In this document: positions 7,751 through 15,511 of the stretch, piece after piece
Layout: each line of letters opens with the position of its first letter
Position numbering within the stretch: position 1 is the stretch's first letter
Assembly (NCBI GenBank): GCA_963844055.1
Contig: CAWJMN010000002.1
Span: 1,426,001 to 1,490,000 of the forward strand
Length of the DNA stretch: 64,000 bases
Source of the DNA: CAWJMN01 sp963844055
GTDB taxonomy: Bacteria > Planctomycetota > Planctomycetia > Pirellulales > Pirellulaceae
Direction: 5' to 3'
Made by a program: the position numbers and the translations under genes
The notes under the pieces: generated by a model
Databases searched by the model: none
Seen by the model: only the letters and a program-made list of their open reading frames with translations
Told to the model about the DNA's origin: nothing

Positions 7751-10700
7751 TTATTGGCGACGGCGGCAAGGACGTGGCGACAGGATGTGGAACGAGTTGA
7801 ACGAGACCGTGGCTTGGTCGTCTTCGCTGGCAACGCTATTACCAGGTGTCGAGTCCACGTCGAATTCGTTCATCGCACTTACCTGAGCGGTGTTGCTCAC
7901 CGTGGCGGCCGAAATCACCGTCGCGGTGATCGTCAGCGTGGCGGTTTGTCCTACCGCTACCGTTCCGATATTCCAAATCCCGGTGCTCAGCGTTATAGCT
8001 AGAGCTTCCGGTGGAAGTGTAGTTCACAAAGGTCAAGCCGCTGGGCAGCAAGTCGGTTACTTGCAGGCCGGTGGCCGCGATCGTCCCTTGATTGATCAAC
8101 GTCACCGTGTAGACGACGTTGGTGTTGATGGCGGGCGTAGAATTATCGATCGTCTTCGTCAACGCAACGTCGGCCACTTGGGGCGTCAGCGTCACAGCGG
8201 CACGATCGTCTTCGGTCGTCACACCGTTGGCAGGGGTCGAGTCTGGATCAAAGCCATCGGCGGCCGTCACCTCTGCAACATTGACAATGCTCGTCGAACT
8301 TACCACCGTTGCCGAAATCGTCATGGTAGCGCTGCTGCCGTTGGCGATCGTTCCCACCGTCCAAACGCCCGTTCCTGCGACGTAGGTTCCTTGCGACAGC
8401 GTTGGCGTCCCCTGCAGGGTCAATCCGCTAGGCAGAAGGTCCGTCACTTGAACGCCTGTGGCCGAAGCAGGGCCCGCGTTGCTAACGACAACCGTGAACG
8501 ACACCACTTGATTACGATTGGGGGTCGTCGTGCTGGCGACCTTCGTAACCGACAGATCGGCGATGTTTGGCGTGAGGGTCACGGTCGCTTGATCATCTTC
8601 CGTCGAAACGCTGTTGTTCGGCGTTGAATCGCTATCGAATTGGTCCGTAGCCGTTACTTGGGCCGTATTGGATGTTGCCGTTGAAGCGGCCACCGTGGCA
8701 ACGATGGTTACCGTGGCACTGGCAGACGCCCCCAGCGAACCGATATTCCAAATGCCGGTCGTATTCGAATAGGTCGTGCTGCCGCTAGGTGTGGCAGAAA
8801 CGAAGGTAAAGCCCGAAGGAAGCAGGTCGGTCACTTGTACGCCGGTAGCACCAACCGAGCTTTGGTTGGTCGCGGTCAACGTGAACGTCACTTGTTGATT
8901 GCGATTTGGGGTGCTGTCGTCAACCGTTTTGGTCAAGGCGATATCGGTCACGCGTGGCGTGATCGTCACACTGGCTTGATCATCTTCCGACGAGATGCTG
9001 TTGTTCGGCGTCGAATCGATGTCCCCTTGATCGGCCGCAGTGACCTGGGCCGTATTGGTGGAAATGGTCGTCGTGGTGGCCGTCGCAATCACCGTTAGCG
9101 TTGCGCTGGCTCCCGAAGCCAAAGTCCCCACAGTCCACACGCCCGTACCTGTGACATAGGTTCCTTGGCTGGTGGTAGGCGTTCCTTGAATGACAAGTCC
9201 GGCAGGCACTAGGTCGGTTACTTGAACGCCCGTGGCCGCATCAATGCCTGATGCGTTGCTATTAGAGACCGTGATCACAAACGTGATCGGCTCGCTCTTA
9301 TTGACGGTGACGCTTCCCGACGGCGTGGTGTTGCCGGAAGAAGTGGCGGTCTTGGTGACCGACAGATCAATCTGCGGCGGTGTCACCGTCAAACTGGCCT
9401 GATCATCTTCGGTGCCGACGCTGTTGTTCGGTGTCGAATCGATATCGAATTGATTGGCTGCCGTCACCTGGGCCGTGTTGGTCTTCACGCCCAGCGAAGC
9501 AACCGTAGCGGTCACATTCAATGTTGCACTGGCACCCGCGGCAAGCGACCCTACGGTCCAAATGCCGGTGCTGTTGTTATAGGTGGTCGCTCCACTTGTC
9601 GTCGAAGAGACATAGGTCAAGCCGGCCGGCAGAAGGTCGGTCACTTGCACGCCCGTGGCGGTCGAAATTCCCGAAGCACTGCTGTTAGTAACCGTCACCA
9701 CAAACGAAACGTTTTGGCCAACGTTCGTGCTGGCGCTACTACCCGACGCAAAGGCCTTGGTGACCGAAAGATCAATCAATTGTGGCGTTACCGTCACAGA
9801 AGCTTGATCGTCTTCGGTGCTGATGTTGTTGTTCGGCGTCGAGTCTGGATCGAAGTTATCGCTGTCGGTGATCTCGGCCGAGTTCATCACCACCGATGTT
9901 CCGGTCATCGTCGTCACGATCGTAATCGTGGCAGGTGTTCCTACGGGAAGGGCGCCAATGTTCCAAATGCCGGTGCCGCTGTTATAGGTACCACTGCTAG
10001 GATTCGACGAGACAAACGTCAAACCGGCGGGCAACACATCGGTTACCTGCACGCCGTTGGCATTGCCGGGGCCTGAATTCGTAGCCGTCAAAGTGAACGT
10101 CACCGTATCGCCGGTGGTTGGCGTTGCGTTGTCGACGGTCTTTGTCAGGCTAAGGTCAGCGAAGTTGGCAAAGTCGGTCGTGGACGTGGTGGGACCGAGC
10201 GTGCGAAGCAAAGTCACACGGCCATCCATGCCGTCAGTCAAACCAACGATTTCCAAACGAATCGCGCCGACGTTGGTAAAGTCAGCGCCGGTTCCGCCAC
10301 CAACGGTGAAGTCCGCAAAGCGGAAAGTATGGTTCGTCAGCGTGTTGGTGCCAGGAATAGTAAACGCGGCAGACTCCGACCAATCGGTCGCGCTGCTATA
10401 CACGCGAATCTTAGCGGTGCCATTGGGCTGATCGGCGCTAATCGTCGTTTCAAAAGCAGTTGCCGCGCCACCCAAGGTCAAGTCGATGCCGCCCAGACCC
10501 GTTGCTGCTAAGGTCGATGCGTCGCCATCGACGCCATCCCAGGTCACGTCAAACGTTCCTTGGGCCAAGTCAGAAGACTGGAACCGCAGACGAGCCGCCT
10601 GGCTATCCATGGCGACGTTTTCGCCGGCGATACCCGAAGTCAGTTCCACCGACATATCCCGTTCACCACCAACAGACCCAGAATTCAAGGCAGTGTTGGA

Positions 10701-11234
10701 GCCAACCGAACCGACAGGGAATGCCGCATTGACCGTTTGGGCTACGGTATCATTGAAATCATCGATGGTCGTGCCGGCGGTTCCTTGGGCATCACTGGGA
10801 GTGATCGTCACGCGGGAGCTAACCGTATTGCTAAGGCTCTTACCGCTTGCGGTTTGGGCGATTTGTCGTACCCAGTAATCACCGGCCGTGAGAGTATCGA
10901 ATCGATACCGACCATTCACATCGGTCGTTGTCGTTTGGAGCAGGTTGTCACCCGTCCCAGGATTGAAAACATTATTGCCGTCATCGCTATAGAGTTCGAC
11001 CGTGGCGTTGGCGACTTGCTCACCTAAGGTGAATCCGTTGCCGGTCGCATCTTGATAGACCAAGCCCGAGATCGCTGCAAAGTCAGAAGCCATCACCGTA
11101 CGGGTTTCAAGCGATTCAAAACCCATTCGTCGTGCTCGTTGCAGACGACGGTCACGTTGACTGCTCGACGAAAAGAGATTGCGAATGAACGACGTAACAA
11201 TCGATGCGACTGATGTAAATTCTTTGCGCGCCAT
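7751..11234 (-). CDS. Large secreted DUF11 repeat protein, frameshifted near 3' end
   Basis: About 1160 residues after correction. The N-terminus holds a planctomycete-type leader (RRMGFESLETRTVMA, about 36-50) typical of exported giant proteins. A SdrD B-like domain follows at about 55-125 (ISGLVYQDATGNG...), then a jelly-roll-like stretch, then six DUF11 repeats of about 120 residues, each opening with D(L/V/I)(S/A)(L/V)TK and closing with EDDQA. These are cell-surface beta-sandwich repeats for structure or adhesion. A one-base shift at GCTCAGC 7985-7991 breaks the sixth repeat; removing the base gives NASTGIWNIG and an ending in SPRPCRRRQ at TAA 7751-7753. Uncorrected, the frame ends at 7839. 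The upstream region has a CCTGAAC/GTTCAGG hairpin at 11364-11383. Confidence 0.85.
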
Positions 11235-11648
11235 GGAAGCGAGTTCCCTTTCCCTGGGAGATCACGAAACGAGCGGGGCTTGCCTGGAAACGAGGGGGAC
11301 CACTTCTTGCGGTTCCAACACCTCGCACGAACCCTTGCTCGCTGCTGCAATGAGCCTTTCCCACCTGAACTTCGATGTTCAGGCGTAGCGCCTCCCCAAT
11401 CCCTCTGAAGATGCGCCATCGGTGGTATCGGGAGCCCGGCTGCGCAGACTTTGCCGTTTCTGCCTTTAAGACGGGTAAACCATTGCAGGTCGCACGGCCC
11501 GGCGCTAAGCTGTAACTGTTACGCAATCGACAGAACCCGCTCAGCAGGTGATTGCAGCGCTTTCGAGCCTGTCGTGAGCGACGGATTGCTGTCACTTTTT
11601 GATGCCCCGATTCCTTACCTCCGTACCCAGACGAAGAACCCCATTCGT
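11235..11648. other. Divergent intergenic region
   Basis: This region separates the minus-strand DUF11 gene from the plus-strand cytochrome gene and must hold both promoters. CCTGAAC (11364-11370) and GTTCAGG (11377-11383) form a perfect 7-bp inverted repeat with loop TTCGAT in the leader of the DUF11 gene. Nothing else stands out. Confidence 0.45.
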
Positions 11649-12062
11649 ATGTCGCATCTGAGACCTACTCTGTTGCCAGCCATGTTGGCCGCAGCACTAT
11701 TTTTTACGGCCTGGCAAGTTGTGCTGCCAATCGCTCCCCAGCGATTGCTGGCTGCGGCTCCGACGGCCGCGGCCGAGAAAGAATTTGACGACAAGATCAA
11801 GCCGCTGTTTAGCAAGCACTGCTTTGAGTGCCATTCGGCCAGTGCCGAGGAGCTTAAAGGGAAGCTGAAGCTGGATACCTTAGCCGATGTCCTGCGTGGC
11901 GGTGCCCAAGGGGTGGCTGTCCGACCGGGGGACCCTGCCGGCAGCCTCCTGTTGCGGGCCATCAAATACGAAGAGGCGGACTATCAAATGCCCCCACGCG
12001 GCAAGATTCCCGCCAAGGAAGTGGAAGAGATCGAGAAGTGGATCAAGGAACTGAAGTCATAG
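11649..12062 (+). CDS. Secreted PSCyt1-type cytochrome c protein
   Basis: 137 residues from ATG 11649; the in-frame upstream stretch looks non-coding. A signal peptide (LLPAMLAAALFFTAW, about 8-40) precedes a planctomycete cytochrome c domain with heme motif CFECH (C58, C61, H62) and the distal MPPRGKIP loop, whose Met could be the axial ligand. In PSD1 proteins this domain sits at the N-terminus; here it stands alone, as in single-domain family members. Its likely role is periplasmic electron transfer. The partner is unknown. Confidence 0.85.
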   Translation: MSHLRPTLLPAMLAAALFFTAWQVVLPIAPQRLLAAAPTAAAEKEFDDKIKPLFSKHCFECHSASAEELKGKLKLDTLADVLRGGAQGVAVRPGDPAGSLLLRAIKYEEADYQMPPRGKIPAKEVEEIEKWIKELKS

Positions 12063-12140
12063 CGCCACTCGCGCATGGTGATGCAGCGACGTCTTGAAAG
12101 CCCCCTTAAATCGGCCCCGTCCGCTTCAGCGAAGCCGACG

Positions 12141-13148
12141 CTACTTCTTTTCCCACTTGTCGGCTTTTTCCATCACGCTGGATGGGCCAGCGCCGTCGAG
12201 CCATGCCTTGGCGGCGGTATCCTCACGAAGGTAAGCATCCCAAAAGGCGGTGCTGGTGGCGAGGATCACGCGGTGGTGATTGGGATTGCGAACCTTTTGG
12301 CTGGAAGGAAGCGTACGATCACCAAAGGCTTCATGCTCGGCACCGTCGAGAACCAGTTGGTACTTACTTCCGGCAGGGAGCGCGGGAAACACCGACAGCC
12401 GAGATTCGACATCGGCATCGCCAATCAAAGCGACATCGTTGGTCCCGGTCATCAGCAGCCAAGGGATCTTCACCTCGCCAAAGAGCTTTTTCGGATCACC
12501 ACCATTTTTCGGGCTGTTGGGGCTCATTGCGATGGCTGCCTTGATCCGTTTATCGGTGAAAGAGAAATCACCACGGGGTGGCTTTTGACCGCTGACGCCT
12601 TGCGTTGTCACCGCGCCGAACGAATGGCCTGACATGCCGATTCGCTGCAAATCCATGCGTTCGAAAAGGGGGGACTCTTTCTCGGCGTTCCACTTCTCTA
12701 GCTGGTCGATCACAACCGGAATGTCTTTGAACCTAAGCAACATATTTTGCAAGTTGGCCGCCTTCTTCATTGCGGCCAATCGTTGCAGCGGCAGCGCATC
12801 TTTCCAGACCGATTCATCACTTCCCAAATGCTGCGTGAAGACCACCACATAGCCACGCGCTGACCAGTGCTGTCCTAGATAGGGGTTGTTCTCTCGTGAG
12901 CCTCCTAGGCCGTGACTAAACAAAACCACCGGAGCCTTGGTCTTTGCGGCTGGCAAATAAACTCGCAGCGGAATTTCCCGATTGCGGTCCGCATCCTTCA
13001 CCGTAAGGTCCACCGTCTCGCCCTTCCAGTTTTTTGGAACGGCCAGCGGATTGTAGGCATTTTCCTGGGCAGCAGTCTTCCCCGGACCAGCACCTAGCAA
13101 AGCGACGAAGAGAAAACTGAATGCAACAAGACCGTGAAAAGTAGGCAT
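12141..13148 (-). CDS. Secreted alpha/beta hydrolase (chlorophyllase/PAF-AH-like)
   Basis: 335 residues with a signal peptide (about 1-27). The hydrolase fold is clear: oxyanion region VLFSHGLGGS (76-84), nucleophile elbow GHSFG with S176, a probable acid in LLMTGTNDVALIGD, and a catalytic His in GAEHEAFGD. This is typical of predicted dienelactone-hydrolase or chlorophyllase-like exported esterases. The substrate cannot be read. The gene converges with the cytochrome gene; stops are about 80 bases apart. Confidence 0.85.
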   Translation of the reverse strand: MPTFHGLVAFSFLFVALLGAGPGKTAAQENAYNPLAVPKNWKGETVDLTVKDADRNREIPLRVYLPAAKTKAPVVLFSHGLGGSRENNPYLGQHWSARGYVVVFTQHLGSDESVWKDALPLQRLAAMKKAANLQNMLLRFKDIPVVIDQLEKWNAEKESPLFERMDLQRIGMSGHSFGAVTTQGVSGQKPPRGDFSFTDKRIKAAIAMSPNSPKNGGDPKKLFGEVKIPWLLMTGTNDVALIGDADVESRLSVFPALPAGSKYQLVLDGAEHEAFGDRTLPSSQKVRNPNHHRVILATSTAFWDAYLREDTAAKAWLDGAGPSSVMEKADKWEKK

Positions 13149-13289
13149 GGCAGTTTGTCGGGTGAAAGGGAAGCTGGCGAGCGAGCAACGCCTCTATTGG
13201 AACGGACGCCCTTGCAAGAATCCAGACAGTAGCGGCTACCGCAAGCGGGTAGCACCAGTTCTTAGGCCGGCATGGCCACCTTTTCGTAG

Positions 13290-13307
13290 GTCCGGATTTA
13301 TCCGGAC
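13290..13307. repeat. 18-bp imperfect palindrome, REP-like
   Basis: GTCCGGAT and ATCCGGAC flank TT. High G+C palindromes with tiny loops in intergenic space are typical of REP-like elements. It lies about 55 bp from a second repeat family unit (13362-13412). Confidence 0.5.
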
Positions 13308-13361
13308 GGTCTCTTCCGACTTGTGCCACGCGGACGGGATGAAATACGAACTCGCTTGTTC

Positions 13362-13412
13362 CGACCTCCTGCCGCTTCGCGGCCCAGGTTCAAGAACCTG
13401 GGCTACCCAGTT
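13362..13412. repeat. Dispersed repeat, copy 1
   Basis: About 51 bp, nearly identical to 20818-20868 (about five differences). The core CCCAGGTTCAAGAACCTGGG (13383-13402) is a perfect palindromic hairpin; the copy at 20.8 kb has one mismatch in it. Two copies 7.5 kb apart in unrelated intergenic regions mark it as a dispersed element. No transposase is near. Confidence 0.65.
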
Positions 13413-13439
13413 AGAACGAAGACACTGACAAGAAACAAC

Positions 13440-13477
13440 AAAGCCCCGGGGAAGCAGATGGCTTACCCCAGGGCTTT
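13440..13477 (-). terminator. Terminator of the Cys/Gly-rich protein gene
   Basis: On the minus strand AAAGCCC pairs with GGGCTTT, extended by GGGG/CCCC and AAGC/GCTT around the loop CATCT. A T-rich tail (TTTGTTGTTTCTTG) follows. It lies about 65 bases after the stop at 13542. Confidence 0.7.
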
Positions 13478-13541
13478 GCAGTTTTATCTGGTAGCAACTC
13501 TCTTGAGCTTGAGGCCCAAGGGGAAGCTGCGATGGATTACA

Positions 13542-14189
13542 TTATTGACCAAGACGGCCAAGGCGGCTGCTAACCGATTCCACGCGGCCGGCTGGTGCAA
13601 CGGCGGTCGTGGTCCCGTTGACCGAAACGTAGCCATCATCCACCGAAGCGCTGACACGTTGGTACGTTGGCTCTTCCGTGTAAGGCTTGATCGGTGGGAA
13701 ACGCCAAGGGCTGTGGTAATCCGTCATACGGACAGCCGAGAACATGCCTGGCCAGTGATAGGTATAAAGTGGTGGCACTGGAAACTTGTAGCTGCCTTCG
13801 CAGCTGCAGTTAAAGTAGGGATCGGTGCCGTCAATGCAAGACAGACCACGGCAGCACTTGTGGCAACCACGTCCGCAGCAGCCATCGCCGCACGAATCAC
13901 AATCACCGTTGCCGCAATGACCACTACCACAGTGACCGTTTCCACAGCCACCATTTCCACAATGGCCGCTACCACACTTGCTGCCACATTGATTGAGGCA
14001 GCAACCATGCGCTCCAGCCATAAGGCCGCAACGAGGCTTGCAACTCTTTGCACAACCACAGCCCGCTGCGGAAGGAGCAGCACAGCTTGGTCCCGTAGGT
14101 GCTGCACAGCCTTCAGCTGCGTTAACCAAATTCGATGACACAATGCCTAGCACGAACAGCGCGGCCAGGGCGAACAGACGCGACTTCAT
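13542..14189 (-). CDS. Secreted Cys/Gly-rich repeat protein
   Basis: 215 residues from ATG 14189, which has GGAGG about 8 bases upstream. A signal peptide (KSRLFALAALFVLGIVSS) is followed by a Cys-rich zone (about 28-115) with repeats of CG-x-GHCGNGxCG type. The C-terminal half is Pro/Tyr-rich (PPLYTYHWPGMFSAVR) and low in Cys. Similar short Cys-rich secreted proteins are common in Pirellulales. They may bind metal or cross-link through disulfides in the proteinaceous cell wall, but I infer this only from composition. It has its own terminator downstream. Confidence 0.75.
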   Translation of the reverse strand: MKSRLFALAALFVLGIVSSNLVNAAEGCAAPTGPSCAAPSAAGCGCAKSCKPRCGLMAGAHGCCLNQCGSKCGSGHCGNGGCGNGHCGSGHCGNGDCDSCGDGCCGRGCHKCCRGLSCIDGTDPYFNCSCEGSYKFPVPPLYTYHWPGMFSAVRMTDYHSPWRFPPIKPYTEEPTYQRVSASVDDGYVSVNGTTTAVAPAGRVESVSSRLGRLGQ

Positions 14190-14866
14190 ACCTGCTACCT
14201 CCGCAAATTGAGATGCCGGGTAGCAAAATCCGCCCCCGAGCGCAAAAGACCTATCTGAAAGCACCATCGGCACAACCGATGCGATAGGACAAAAGCAAAT
14301 TACTTCGGCGTCGCGGTCTTCGCATCTTGCCTATTTAACGCCGTCAGGGGATAGGCCCAAGAACTGGTGGACTTGGTTGAAGCGAGCCGAGGGAGGCATG
14401 GCCGGAACGGCCTGGAGGCTGCCGGAGGCGTCCGGCCAGGTTCAGACGACCCGAAAGTCGGGCCAGGAGGCTAATGCGGCCAATCGCCACCTAGAAGCCC
14501 GCTTAATGTGGCACCTGAAAGCAGTAGCGATTTCTAGATAATCTATTTATTTTGCAATGTATTTACCGCAAGGAGCGGTTTTGGCCACGGCTGATGGCCG
14601 TAGAACGGCCCTGACGTACCCTCTCCGCCCACTTTGAGGCATGGGGGAACACTGGCCAGCCCCGAAACAAGTTTTTCCCAAATAGCCAAGCGTTCACTCG
14701 GGGAACTTGCCAGTGCCACCCAAAAATTGCCTGTTGGAGTTACTAGAACGGAAGCCCTGGCCCTGAGGATGAAATCGGGCTGGGCAAGGAAAGACCTTCC
14801 CCAGGGGCACGCTCTGAAAGGAGAGCGCACCCGTTTTGGATTTCAGCCGGTTTTGACCGAGATCGA
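14190..14866. other. Intergenic region with three adjacent hairpins
   Basis: About 680 bases with no convincing gene; ORFs on both strands here lack start signals and family likeness. At 14400-14462 three hairpins follow each other: GGCCG/CGGCC with loop GAA, GCCGGA/TCCGGC with loop GGCG, and CCCGA/TCGGG with loop AAG. This could be a structured RNA element or a repeat. No terminator or promoter is obvious nearby. Confidence 0.35.
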
Positions 14867-15146
14867 CTAGCGAGCCACTTGCCGAGTACGGCTGGCGCGG
14901 AAGAAGCCGATCTTCTCGAGAGCCTTGTAGACTTCTTCGAGGGTCTTCTCGCCAAAGTTGGCGATACCGAGCAATTGGTCAGGCGTGCTGCCCAAAAGAT
15001 CGCGAACGGTAAAGATGCCTCGTTCTTCTAAGCAATTGGTTGTCCGGACGGAGAGGCCGATTTCGGCCGTGCTCATCTCCAGGCGTTTCTTGCATTAGAC
15101 GGGCTTGTTCTTCTTGACGGCTTAGCGGAATGCGAGTCCTGCTCAT
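14867..15146 (-). CDS. Stand-alone RNA polymerase alpha C-terminal domain protein, frameshifted
   Basis: Residues from LSVRTTNCLEERGIFTVRDL to KTLEEVYKALEKIGF match the alpha-CTD (tandem helix-hairpin-helix) that contacts UP elements and activators. The rest of alpha is absent, so this is a free-standing copy. The alpha-CTD frame alone begins at ATG 15076 with a poor ribosome site. A GGGAGG-preceded ATG at 15146 opens another frame (MSRTRIPLSRQEEQARLM...) that joins it if one base of the A-run near 15086-15088 is removed, giving about 92 residues. I prefer this joined form. Without the correction two overlapping short ORFs result. It may modulate transcription initiation or bind DNA. Confidence 0.75.
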
Positions 15147-15511
15147 GTGGGTTCCCTCCCAAAAAGTTGAAGCCTTGCGTGCTTTGTCGAACAGGATTTA
15201 AGAGGACACTGCTTCGATGCGGGTGAAGCCAGACCCTACAAAAACCCAACCAGCCACGAAATCCCTTCGCCACTGGCATTTTCTGACAGGCGGAGTATAC
15301 ACGCGACTTTAGTTTTTCAAAGCCTTTAGTGGAAAGTTTTCACAACTTTTTTAAGATATGCTCAGCAGTGCATTCACGGCTGAGCATTGCTAGCAAACAG
15401 GCACACGCAAGTCGAGCAAAGGCGGTATACTTGACGTAATGGATATGTTGCTAGGCCAATCGTTTGGCCCGCGTGAATGTTGGTTTCCTTTGTCGCCACA
15501 AAAATGTTCTT
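15147..15511. other. Divergent intergenic region, alpha-CTD gene and helicase gene
   Basis: About 365 bases, A/T-rich in the middle, holding promoters in both directions. ATGCTCAGC (15358-15366) and GCTGAGCAT (15379-15387) form a perfect 9-bp inverted repeat around 12 bases; no T-run on either side, so an operator is likelier than a terminator. A GCTAGC follows at 15389. Confidence 0.45.
15358..15387. promoter_or_regulatory. 9-bp inverted repeat, possible operator
   Basis: Perfect arms of 9 bp spaced by 12 bases, centred about 140 bases before the helicase start and about 225 bases before the alpha-CTD start. Arm spacing of about two helical turns centre to centre suits a dimeric regulator. 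The regulator is unknown. Confidence 0.35.

Larger units (their letters stand above)
13149..13439. other. Intergenic region with dispersed repeats
   Basis: Between the hydrolase start and the terminator of the Cys-rich gene. It holds two palindromic repeat units (listed separately) and probably the hydrolase promoter. No gene is seen. Confidence 0.5.

Noticed and set aside
7839..11234. Periodic DNA repeats considered as CRISPR
   Set aside because: The period is about 360 bp, coding, and follows DUF11 protein repeats; no short repeat with unique spacers.
14400..14462. SRP RNA, tmRNA or RNase P RNA
   Set aside because: None of the conserved core sequences of these RNAs is present there or elsewhere in the window.
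14543..14870. Open frames on both strands downstream of the alpha-CTD gene
   Set aside because: They are mutual shadows without ribosome sites; no recognisable protein.
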